Positions 14,652 to 21,147 of a stretch of 28,146 bases of DNA are shown here, piece after piece. Position 1 is the first letter of the stretch. Each line of letters begins with the position of its first letter. The translations under genes were made by a program, and so were the position numbers. Source of the DNA: DATATV01 sp035551355 (lineage in GTDB: Bacteria; Actinomycetota; Actinomycetes; Mycobacteriales; Pseudonocardiaceae). Where the stretch lies: positions 1-28,146 of the forward strand of contig DASZNF010000147.1 of NCBI GenBank assembly GCA_035551355.1, given 5' to 3'. The notes below the pieces were generated by a model. The model did no database searches. It was given only the letters and a program-made list of their open reading frames with translations, and was not told the DNA's origin.

Positions 14652-15445
14652 CGTGCCTCCTCGCGCCGGATGCCCGGCTCGGGTCGTTGCGGGGTCGTCT
14701 GAGTGATCTTCGCCAGTGGCGCGGTCTGCGCCGCGGCCAGCGACGCGGGCGCCCGGGCCGGAATGGGCGTGATCGAGCCGTTCGGCGTGCTCACCGCGGC
14801 CGCCGGAACCGGGGCGGCAGGTGGCCGCGACTCGGCCGGGACCGGCTGGGCGGGCGGCCCGATCCGATCCGCCGGAACCGGCCGACCGGCGGCGTGCGCG
14901 GCCGCCGGAGCCGGGGAGTTGGGCCGGCCGGCAGGCTGCGCTGCCGGGGGAACGGGGCAGCCGGCGGGTTGCGCTGCCGGGGGAACGGGGCGGCCTGCGG
15001 GTTGCGCGCCAGCGGCTGGGCGGGTGCGGACGCTGGCCATCGCCGTGGCGATCGCCTGGTCGTACCCGGCGAGCGCGGCCGCGAACTCCTCGCCGTCGCC
15101 TTCCCGGACCGCGTCGGTGATCCGCTCCTGCGCGTCGGTCACCCGCGTTCGATGCGGCGAGGACACGTTGAACCAGCAGTGCGGGCCCAGATGGATCGAG
15201 GTCGCCTCGGTCAGCTCGCGCAGCCGCCCGGCCAGGGACCGCCGGGCCGGGGTGTGGCAGCCGGCCAGCAGCGCCGTCCAGCACTCGCTGGCCACCGCGT
15301 CCGCGACCTCGGCCTGTCGGCGCACCACCTGCGCGGAGGTCCGGTCCGGACCGGCCGGACCCTGGGCGACCGCGCGGGCCGCGTCCACGACCAGGGGCAG
15401 GAACGCGGGCGCCTGAGGCCCGCCGTACCTAGCGTGCATGGTCAT
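14648..15445 (-). CDS. Unknown 265-aa protein encoded between xseA and xseB
   Basis: It starts at ATG 15445, 3 nt after the xseA stop, and ends overlapping xseB by 4 nt, so it is tightly embedded in the exonuclease VII operon. A second ATG two codons later is also possible. Residues 1-145 look mostly helical, with two Cys/His-containing stretches (SECWTALLAGCHTPARR; IHLGPHCWFNVSSPHRTR) and EGDGEEFAAALAGYDQAIATAM. Residues about 146-265 are a low-complexity Pro/Ala tail with an 11-residue repeat (PAGRPVPPAAQ). There is no signal peptide or membrane helix. I recognise no family. M. tuberculosis has xseA next to xseB without such a gene. Codon use is that of a real gene at both ends and weaker in the repeat. 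Confidence 0.75.
   Translation of the reverse strand: MTMHARYGGPQAPAFLPLVVDAARAVAQGPAGPDRTSAQVVRRQAEVADAVASECWTALLAGCHTPARRSLAGRLRELTEATSIHLGPHCWFNVSSPHRTRVTDAQERITDAVREGDGEEFAAALAGYDQAIATAMASVRTRPAAGAQPAGRPVPPAAQPAGCPVPPAAQPAGRPNSPAPAAAHAAGRPVPADRIGPPAQPVPAESRPPAAPVPAAAVSTPNGSITPIPARAPASLAAAQTAPLAKITQTTPQRPEPGIRREEAR
14931..15006. repeat. 33-nt in-frame tandem repeat in the xse-operon unknown gene
   Basis: GCTGCCGGGGGAACGGGGC recurs with a 33-nt period (at about 14940 and 14973), with partial copies on both sides. It encodes PAGRPVPPAAQ, PAGCPVPPAAQ and PAGRPNSPA. The period is a multiple of three, so expansion keeps the frame. Confidence 0.85.
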
Positions 15446-15448
15446 CTC

Positions 15449-16723
15449 TCACTTGTCTTCTGCCTGGCCGGAGCCGTCCTGGACGGACGAGACGATGGCG
15501 TGTGCCGCACCGTCAACGACCCGCACCCGGATCTCCGTTCCCGCGTCCAACTCCTCGATCGACCGGACCACCCCGGCGGCCCCGTCCGCACCGACCACCT
15601 GCACCACGGCGTAGCCACGGGCCAAAGTGGCCGCGGGACCCAGCGTGGTGAGCCGGGATCGGGTCGCGGCCAACCCGGTGCTTTCCGTGGTGAGACTGGC
15701 CAGCATGGCACGCCGGGCGCGCTCGCGCAGCGCCTTGACATCCTCGGCGCGTCGATCCAGCGGTACGAGGGGCGCAGCCAGGGCCGGGCGGCTGCGCAAC
15801 GCGTCCAGCAGCCGCCGTTCCCGGTCCACCCACCCGTGCAGGGCACGGCGGGCCCGGTCGCGCAGCACGGTGATCCGGTGCGTCTCCTCGGCGACGTCGG
15901 GCACCACCCGCTTGCCCGCGTCGGTGGGCGTGGAACAGCGCAGGTCGGCGACGTGATCCAGCAGCGGAGTGTCCGGCTCGTGGCCGATCGCGGAGACCAC
16001 CGGGGTGCGGCAGGACGCGACCGCCCGGCACAGCGCCTCGTCGGAGAACGGCAGCAGGTCCTCCACGCTGCCGCCGCCGCGGGCGATCACGATGACCTCG
16101 ACCTCGGGGTCGCGCTCCAGTTTCTCCAGCGCGGTCAGCACCTGCGGCACCGCACTGACCCCCTGCACGGCCACGTTGATCACCCGGAAGTGGACGGCCG
16201 GCCAGCGGTTGGACGCGTTGGTGAGCACGTCCCGTTCGGCCGCCGAGGCCCGGCCGGTGATCAGCCCGACGGTGCGCGGCAGGAAGGGCAGCGGGCGCTT
16301 GCGGGAGCGGTCGAACATGCCCTCGGCGGCCAGCAGCTTGCGCAGCCGCTCGATCCGGGCCAGCAGTTCGCCGATGCCGACCGTGCGGATCTCGTCCACC
16401 CGCAGGCTCAGCGTGCCGCGGCCGACGTAGAAGGCCGGGCGGCCGTGCACGATCACCCGGTTGCCCTCGGCCAGCGGCACTTCGGCGCCGCGCAGCAGGC
16501 CGGTCGGGCAGGTCAGGGTGAGGGACATGTCCGCGGAAGGATCACGCAACGTGACGAAGGCGGTGGAGGTGCCCGGCCGGGCGGAGAGCTGGGTGATCTG
16601 GCCCTCGACCCAGACCGCGCCCAGCCGGTTGATCCAGTCGGCGATCTTCCGGGTCACGGTGCGCACCGGCCACGGCGCCTCCGGACTGGTCGGGGCGGCG
16701 CTGCTGGGGGTCGGATCGGTCAC
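15449..16723 (-). CDS. xseA: Exodeoxyribonuclease VII large subunit
   Basis: 424 aa from a GTG at 16723 that overlaps the preceding stop by 4 nt. The N-terminal OB-fold domain (about 20-120) includes VWVEGQITQLSARPGTSTAF. The catalytic domain has RTVGLITGRASAAERDVL, then VIVIARGGGSVEDLLPFSDE, AIGHEPDTPLLDHVADLR and STPTDAGKRVVPD, the conserved XseA core. A coiled-coil arm follows, and the C-terminal segment has LARGYAVVQ. It is the nuclease subunit of exonuclease VII, acting on single-stranded DNA from both ends. It has normal family length. The small subunit is not the next gene, as a 265-aa unknown separates them. Confidence 0.96.
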   Translation of the reverse strand: MTDPTPSSAAPTSPEAPWPVRTVTRKIADWINRLGAVWVEGQITQLSARPGTSTAFVTLRDPSADMSLTLTCPTGLLRGAEVPLAEGNRVIVHGRPAFYVGRGTLSLRVDEIRTVGIGELLARIERLRKLLAAEGMFDRSRKRPLPFLPRTVGLITGRASAAERDVLTNASNRWPAVHFRVINVAVQGVSAVPQVLTALEKLERDPEVEVIVIARGGGSVEDLLPFSDEALCRAVASCRTPVVSAIGHEPDTPLLDHVADLRCSTPTDAGKRVVPDVAEETHRITVLRDRARRALHGWVDRERRLLDALRSRPALAAPLVPLDRRAEDVKALRERARRAMLASLTTESTGLAATRSRLTTLGPAATLARGYAVVQVVGADGAAGVVRSIEELDAGTEIRVRVVDGAAHAIVSSVQDGSGQAEDK

Positions 16724-17352
16724 TGCTGGGCGCGCAGAGTGGCGATCCGGCGGGTGAGCATGCCGATGTGTTCGTCCCGGTTGGCGGTGCTGCGCTCGTA
16801 CTCGACCAGTTCGGTCAGGTCGGCCTCGGTGAGCTTGCGCAGCCGGGCCCGCAGCTGCGGCACGGACAGTTCGGCGTAGTTGGGCAGGGCGGCCGGGGCA
16901 GGTTGCCCGTTGACCGCGCCCGCCTCGGCCAGCGCCTGTTCCTCCTCGGCCCAGGGATCGGCCTCAGCCGCGTCCGCCGGAATGTCGGCGGGGACGTCGG
17001 CTTCCGGAACTTCGGTGGCGGCACCGGTTTCGGCTTCGTCGAGGTCGGCCTCGTCCTCGGCCAGGTCGAAGGCGGAGCGCAGATCGGGCCGGGCCGGGGC
17101 ATCGGCCGAATCGTCCTCGTCGAACCGGGCCCACTCCGGGGTCTCCTCGACCGGGCGGAAGGTGGACAGCGCGTCGTCGCCCTTGATGGCCAGTTCGGTC
17201 ATCTGCTGCTGCATCCGCATGGACAGTTGCAGCGCCTGACTGACCACGGTGACCGGCAACTCGGCCAGCTTCTCGGGCAGGTGCCGGGCCCGGTCGACCG
17301 CGGTGACCGCGAGGCCCGCGGCGACGCGCACCGGCAGCGGGAGTGGCTTCAT
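16720..17352 (-). CDS. Lipid-droplet-associated protein, Rv1109c family
   Basis: 210 aa. The N-terminus MKPLPLPVRVAAGLAVTAVD with RARHLPEKLAELPVTVVSQALQ is the conserved part, an amphipathic helical region that in this family is thought to bind lipid droplets. The middle (about 80-150) is acidic and Ala-rich, without predicted structure. The C-terminal part (YAELSVPQLRARLRKLTEADLTELVEYE) resembles a small helix-hairpin domain and may bind partners. It sits upstream of xseA and divergent from ispH, as in M. tuberculosis (Rv1109c, Rv1108c, Rv1110). Its stop overlaps the xseA start by 4 nt. Family name by memory of the N-terminal pattern and context. Confidence 0.8.
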   Translation of the reverse strand: MKPLPLPVRVAAGLAVTAVDRARHLPEKLAELPVTVVSQALQLSMRMQQQMTELAIKGDDALSTFRPVEETPEWARFDEDDSADAPARPDLRSAFDLAEDEADLDEAETGAATEVPEADVPADIPADAAEADPWAEEEQALAEAGAVNGQPAPAALPNYAELSVPQLRARLRKLTEADLTELVEYERSTANRDEHIGMLTRRIATLRAQQ

Positions 17353-17462
17353 GCGCTCTAGCCTGCCGCAGACCGGCGATCCTGCACAGCGTTACGCACC
17401 GTCCACTCTCAGCACGTGACGGGGGACACCCCGACGGTCACCGGGAGTGCGCGGTCAGCCTC

Positions 17463-17468
17463 TACCCT
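17463..17468 (+). promoter_or_regulatory. Candidate -10 box (TACCCT) of ispH
   Basis: TACCCT ends 6 nt before the ATG at 17475. The spacer GGAGAC also resembles a Shine-Dalgarno, so the gene could have either a leaderless or a short-leader transcript. No -35 is clear. Confidence 0.4.
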
Positions 17469-17474
17469 GGAGAC

Positions 17475-18473
17475 ATGACGACAAGTCACGACCCGGCAAC
17501 GACGGACACCGCGAGCACCGCGCCGAAGCGAGTGTTGCTGGCCAGGCCGCGCGGCTATTGCGCAGGCGTGGACCGGGCCGTGGTGACGGTGGAGAAGGCG
17601 CTGGAGAAGTACGGCCCGCCGGTGTACGTGCGCAAGGAGATCGTGCACAACCGGCACGTGGTGGACACGCTGGCCGAGCGCGGGGCGATCTTCGTCGACG
17701 AGACCGACGAGGTGCCCGAGGGCGCGCTGGTGGTCTTCTCCGCGCACGGGGTGTCCCCGGCCGTGCACGCGGCGGCGGGCGAACGCAACCTGCGCACCAT
17801 CGACGCGACCTGCCCGCTGGTGACCAAGGTGCACCAGGAGGTCAAGCGGTTCGCGCGCGACGACTACGACATCCTGCTGATCGGCCACAACGGACACGAG
17901 GAAGTCGAGGGGACCACCGGCGAGGCGCCCGAGCGGGTGCAACTGGTGGACCGGGCCGAGGACGTGGACAAGGTCGAGGTGCGCGACCCGTCGAAGGTGG
18001 TGTGGCTCTCGCAGACCACGCTGTCGGTCGACGAGACCATGGAGCGGGTCGAGTCGCTGAAGGAGAAGTTCCCCGGTCTGCAGAACCCGCCCAGCGACGA
18101 CATCTGTTATGCCACGCAGAACCGGCAGGTCGCGGTGAAGGCGATGGCCGCGGAGTGCGATCTGGTACTGGTGGTGGGTTCGGTCAATTCGTCGAACTCC
18201 AAGCGGTTGGTCGAGGTCGCGGTCCAGGCCGGAGCGCGGGCGTCGTACCTGATCGACTTCCCGGCGCAGATCGAACAGCAGTGGCTCGACGGCGTGCGGA
18301 CGGTCGGCGTGACCAGTGGTGCGTCGGTGCCCGAGGTGCTGGTCGAGCAGGTGCTGGCGTTCCTGGCCGAACGCGGCTGGGGCGAGGTCGAGGAAGTGAC
18401 CACGGCCAACGAGAAGATCGCCTTCGCGCTACCGCGGGAACTGCGCAAAGACCTCGGTGGCGCGAAGAGCTGA
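17475..18473 (+). CDS. ispH: 4-hydroxy-3-methylbut-2-enyl diphosphate reductase
   Basis: 332 aa. It catalyses the last step of the MEP pathway, reducing HMBPP to IPP and DMAPP with a 4Fe-4S cluster. The three cluster cysteines are present: Cys29 in RPRGYCAGVDRA, Cys113 in DATCPLVTKVH and Cys211 in DDICYATQNRQ. Substrate motifs FSAHGVSP, IGHNGHEEVEGTTGEAPE and VGSVNSSNSKRLVEVA are intact. The ATG at 17475 with GGAG upstream gives a short extra N-terminus of about 17 residues, usual for actinobacteria. It is single and divergent from the lipid-droplet gene. Its products feed the Z-prenyl synthase at the left end of the window. Confidence 0.97.
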   Translation: MTTSHDPATTDTASTAPKRVLLARPRGYCAGVDRAVVTVEKALEKYGPPVYVRKEIVHNRHVVDTLAERGAIFVDETDEVPEGALVVFSAHGVSPAVHAAAGERNLRTIDATCPLVTKVHQEVKRFARDDYDILLIGHNGHEEVEGTTGEAPERVQLVDRAEDVDKVEVRDPSKVVWLSQTTLSVDETMERVESLKEKFPGLQNPPSDDICYATQNRQVAVKAMAAECDLVLVVGSVNSSNSKRLVEVAVQAGARASYLIDFPAQIEQQWLDGVRTVGVTSGASVPEVLVEQVLAFLAERGWGEVEEVTTANEKIAFALPRELRKDLGGAKS

Positions 18474-18516
18474 GCCCGGCCGCCCTGATGGAGCGGCCTG
18501 ATAGCTGGGATTCGGC

Positions 18517-18634
18517 AACCGTTCGCGCGGCTCCGCAACGGTTCGTGCGGTTCGCAACGATTCGTGCGGCTCCGCAACCGTCCGTGTGGCTCCGCAGCGG
18601 TTTGCGTTGTCCGCAGCCGTTGCGTTGTTGTCCG
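18517..18634. repeat. Six imperfect 19-20 nt tandem repeats downstream of ispH
   Basis: Copies begin at 18517, 18537, 18556, 18576, 18596 and 18615. The first is AACCGTTCGCGCGGCTCCGC; the third is AACGATTCGTGCGGCTCCGC; the last two have drifted towards AGCGGTTTGCGTTGTCCGC. There are no unique spacers, so it is not a CRISPR array. All copies point the same way. Confidence 0.85.
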
Positions 18635-18786
18635 ATGAGCCCGGATTCGTTCGCGTACAGGCGGAATCGCGCGTAGCCGACCCGCTGATGCTGTTCGTCC
18701 GCCGCCGGAAACGTTTGCGGGGCAGGAATCTGGACCAGTCTTCCGTGCGGTCCAACGCCCGCCCTGGGCAAAACTAGCCTTGGACC

Positions 18787-18823
18787 GAAGTCCGGTTCGG
18801 ACGCTGCGCCCGGACCGGACTTC
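18787..18823. terminator. Inverted repeat, possible terminator of the DUF6542 gene
   Basis: GAAGTCCGG (18787-18795) pairs with CCGGACTTC (18815-18823) around a 19-nt GC-rich loop. It lies 70 bp beyond the stop of the minus-strand DUF6542 gene and 300 bp beyond ispH, between the converging genes. Confidence 0.5.
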
Positions 18824-18858
18824 CTGTCACAGCCGGAACTTTCTGTCAGAGACCGGAA

Positions 18859-18902
18859 AATCCCGACTAAGGCTTGGGAATCCCGGCGAAGGCTTAGGAA
18901 TC
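18859..18902. repeat. 20-nt tandem duplication spanning the DUF6542 stop codon
   Basis: AATCCCGACTAAGGCTTGGG (18859-18878) is followed by AATCCCGGCGAAGGCTTAGG (18879-18898) and AATC (18899-18902). The TAA stop of the minus-strand gene (18894-18896) lies inside the second copy. Confidence 0.8.
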
Positions 18903-19754
18903 GTCGTTGCGGCGGCGTGGCGGCTGTCGGCGCTCGGGGTCGCGCGGGGTGCGGCGTGGCGGCTGGCTGCGTTCCTGGTTGCCCCGACCCGAGGAGCCGC
19001 GCGCGCGGTCGCGATCGGGCGCGCTGGACCGGCCGCGGGACGACTCGCCCCGGCCGCGGCCGTCACCGCTGCGGCCTTCGCTGCCGCGGTCGCGCGGGTT
19101 GGCTCGGTCGCCGCGCCGTTCCGGGGGCACCGAGCGATTGGCGGCCGGACGACCCTGGCCACCGGAACGTCCTTCGGCCGGACGACTCCGGCGGGCCGAC
19201 TCGCGGTCGCGGTCCGTCGGCCGCTTGCGGGGCTCGCGCTCCTCGCGGTCGTCCCGCTTGCGCGGGCGCGGTCCGACGCCGATGTCGTCCTCGTCGGTGG
19301 GGCGACGCTGCACGAAGTACCGGATGCCGCCGATCACCACCACCGCCCCGGCCGTCACCGCCATCAGTGGGAACGCCTTGAGCAGCGGCTCGGCGACGGC
19401 CAGCAGCTTGGCCGACTTGCCGCCCGAACCCAGCCCGCTGGTCACCACCACGGTCAACGGCACCACCACGGCCAGCACCAGCGGGGACTGCACCATCGGC
19501 CCGAACAGGTTGCGTCGCCGGACCATGACCACCGCTGCCACGCACGCGATGAAGTAAGCCCCGTCGAACAGCGACGACAGTGACTTCTCCAGTTTCATGT
19601 CCACGACCGCGCCGACCAGCGACAAGCCCAGCGCCAGCAGTACCGCGCCCCACCACGGCCAGCCGCGCGCCCCACCGAACGCGGAGCGCTCGTCCCATGC
19701 GGCGCCGTCGAAGTCGACGTCGAGATCGCGTTGGCGATCACCTGTTGTGGTCAA
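18894..19754 (-). CDS. DUF6542 membrane protein with RG-rich C-terminal tail
   Basis: 286 aa from a TTG at 19754, chosen because GAGGG lies 5 nt upstream; the frame stays open for 63 more codons but without similarity. About 30 polar residues precede a domain with three to four hydrophobic segments (GWPWWGAVLLALGLSLVGAV; FDGAYFIACVAAVVMV; PLVLAVVVPLTVVVTSG; AFPLMAVTAGAVVVIGGIRY), matching the DUF6542 domain of Rv1111c, which also lies next to ispH. From about residue 155 the protein is a 130-residue disordered tail very rich in Arg, Gly, Ser, Pro and Asp, with many RG/GR pairs. The tail should be cytoplasmic if the basic stretch after the last helix obeys the positive-inside rule. Function unknown. 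Confidence 0.8.
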   Translation of the reverse strand: MTTTGDRQRDLDVDFDGAAWDERSAFGGARGWPWWGAVLLALGLSLVGAVVDMKLEKSLSSLFDGAYFIACVAAVVMVRRRNLFGPMVQSPLVLAVVVPLTVVVTSGLGSGGKSAKLLAVAEPLLKAFPLMAVTAGAVVVIGGIRYFVQRRPTDEDDIGVGPRPRKRDDREEREPRKRPTDRDRESARRSRPAEGRSGGQGRPAANRSVPPERRGDRANPRDRGSEGRSGDGRGRGESSRGRSSAPDRDRARGSSGRGNQERSQPPRRTPRDPERRQPPRRRNDDS

Positions 19755-20080
19755 TGCTGCCCTCGCAAGCTCGGCTCGGTGTCCACACCGTAGCCAATTT
19801 GTGAGCCATCCGGTGCTCAGTCCCTGTACAGGACGATCACCGGAACACCTGTCCTTGCTTCCTCGCGCGGTTGCGCATCCGCTATCGCACCAGGAAGCCC
19901 GTAAGATCCCGATTTGGTTAGGCGGGTGGTCGGATGATTCCACACCCCGCCAGAGCCCATCGGCCCTTGTCTGGACCAGGCGTCACACAATCGTGCCGAG
20001 CCGGTTACCTGAGCTCACCGCCATCCGCCAAACGGACGCAGCGAGTCGTCAATCCAGGGCAGTGTCAATCCGGAACGGTG
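19755..20080. other. Intergenic region upstream of the DUF6542 gene (326 bp)
   Basis: It holds a probable minus-strand promoter near 19790, a 10-bp palindrome CCTGTACAGG (19823-19832), a degenerate half SOS-box (GAACACCTGTCC, 19843-19854) and, at the right end, three 16-nt repeats. No coding frame has support. Confidence 0.6.
19787..19792 (-). promoter_or_regulatory. Candidate -10 box (TACGGT) of the DUF6542 gene
   Basis: On the minus strand TACGGT lies 32 nt before the TTG at 19754, giving a leader of about 25 nt that contains the GAGGG ribosome site. No clear -35. Confidence 0.35.
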
Positions 20081-20095
20081 TCAATCCAGAGCAGC
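20048..20095. repeat. Three 16-nt tandem repeats at the 3' end of rmuC
   Basis: GTCAATCCAGGGCAGT (20048), GTCAATCCGGAACGGT (20064) and GTCAATCCAGAGCAGC (20080) are contiguous. The third copy contains the rmuC stop codon (minus strand, 20081-20083). The period is not a multiple of three, so copies outside the gene are in different frames. Confidence 0.85.
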
Positions 20096-21013
20096 GGTCG
20101 GACTGCTGCCATTCACCTCCTCGGGCCGGCGCACCGCAGCCAGCGGTGTGGGACTGGCCGCGGCCTCGGTGAGCGGAGTCACCGCACTGCGGAAACCGTC
20201 CAGTGCGTCCAGTTCCTTGCGGCGGGCGGACAGGAACCGCTGCAGGTGCGTGCTGGACAGGTTGAACGCGTCCACCGCGCTGCCCGCCGACCGGTGCGCG
20301 GCCGCGGCCTGTGCGCGCACCTGATCCACGTCCTCGGCGATGGCCCGGTCGGTCGCGGCGAACATCGCGGCCGAGGCGAGTACCGCGAAACCCGTTGGCC
20401 CGCACAGGAAAATCCGCCGCTCCAGCAACCAGCGCAGCAGGTCGGAGTCGGTGTCCATGGCGGCGACCACGGCCGCGTCCGATGGCACGAACATGACGGT
20501 GCCGTAGATCGCGTCGGCCCAGCGCTGGTAACCCTTGCCTGCCAGTTCGGCCGCCCGCGACCGGATGTTGCGCACGTGCACGCGCAACGCGTCGGCCCGC
20601 TCGGCCGGGTCGTCGGTGTCCACCGCCTCGACCCAGCAGGCCATGCTCATCTTGGCGTCCACCGGGACCTGCCGGCCGCCGCCTACGGTCAGCACCAGGT
20701 CCGGCCGCACCGCGCCGCCGCCGGCCAGGTTGGCCTGCTGGGTGAAGTGCAGCCCCTCGCGCAGCCCCAGCGCGCGCGCCGTCTCCACCAGTACGCGCTC
20801 GCCGAGTTCGCCACGCCCGCTGATGGAGGCGAAGGCCACCTCGTAGCGGCGCAGCGTGGTCTGCTGCTGATCCACGCGGGCGCGTTCGGCGCGCACCATG
20901 TCCAGGGCCGCCTCGGCCCGCCGGGCGCCGTCCTGATACAGCCGCCAGAACAGCACGACCGCGCCGACCAGCAGCAACGCCAGCACAATGACGATGGTGA
21001 TCATCGCGGTCAC
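20081..21013 (-). CDS. rmuC: RmuC family DNA recombination protein
   Basis: 310 aa from a GTG at 21013, chosen because GGAAGGAG lies 7 nt upstream; an in-frame ATG 13 codons earlier lacks a ribosome site. One N-terminal transmembrane helix (MITIVIVLALLLVGAVVLFW) is followed by a charged coiled-coil stretch (about 25-60) and a nuclease-like RmuC domain with ALGLREGLHFTQQ, PDLVLTVGGGRQVPVDAKMS, HVRNIRSRAAELAGKGY, TVMFVPSDAAV and CGPTGFAVLASA. RmuC limits DNA rearrangement at inverted repeats in E. coli; its biochemical activity is poorly known. This is a short, divergent member (E. coli RmuC is about 475 aa). It is divergent from sbcD with an SOS box between them. Confidence 0.85.
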   Translation of the reverse strand: MTAMITIVIVLALLLVGAVVLFWRLYQDGARRAEAALDMVRAERARVDQQQTTLRRYEVAFASISGRGELGERVLVETARALGLREGLHFTQQANLAGGGAVRPDLVLTVGGGRQVPVDAKMSMACWVEAVDTDDPAERADALRVHVRNIRSRAAELAGKGYQRWADAIYGTVMFVPSDAAVVAAMDTDSDLLRWLLERRIFLCGPTGFAVLASAAMFAATDRAIAEDVDQVRAQAAAAHRSAGSAVDAFNLSSTHLQRFLSARRKELDALDGFRSAVTPLTEAAASPTPLAAVRRPEEVNGSSPTAALD

Positions 21014-21084
21014 GGCCGGGCTCCTTCCTCGTTCGTTTCGGGTGTTCGCCATCGATCTTTACCCGGACCACCGACAAATTGCGA

Positions 21085-21104
21085 ACTCGAACACCTGTTC
21101 GAGT
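21085..21104. promoter_or_regulatory. LexA-binding site (SOS box) between rmuC and sbcDC
   Basis: ACTCGAACACCTGTTCGAGT is an inverted repeat with 9-bp arms around CC. It contains the mycobacterial/actinobacterial SOS consensus TCGAAC-N4-GTTCGA without mismatch. It lies 44 bp before the sbcD start and 72 bp before the rmuC start, where a repressor could control both divergent transcripts. Confidence 0.88.
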
Positions 21105-21135
21105 GAATATCCCCGGATTTGTCGGGCAATGGATC

Positions 21136-21141
21136 TAGGTT
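21136..21141 (+). promoter_or_regulatory. Candidate -10 box (TAGGTT) of sbcDC
   Basis: TAGGTT ends 6 nt before the sbcD ATG. The spacer GGGGCC is not a good ribosome site, so a leaderless transcript is plausible. The SOS box lies 31 bp upstream, about where the -35 region and RNA polymerase would sit. Confidence 0.45.
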
Positions 21142-21147
21142 GGGGCC

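Larger units (their letters stand above)
18474..18893. other. 420-bp repeat-containing intergenic region after ispH
   Basis: No coding frame here has support. It starts with a short stem-loop (GGCCGC 18478-18483 with GCGGCC 18493-18498) that may end ispH, then holds six imperfect 20-nt repeats, about 150 bp without visible structure, and a 9-bp inverted repeat facing the DUF6542 gene. Short 20-nt duplications resume near the end. Confidence 0.65.

Noticed and set aside
18517..18634. Repeat array considered as CRISPR
   Set aside because: Units are contiguous without spacers, only 19-20 nt long, degenerate, and no cas gene is present.
19823..19832. CCTGTACAGG palindrome as a specific operator
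   Set aside because: Ten bases of perfect palindrome can be chance, and it matches no operator I can name with confidence.
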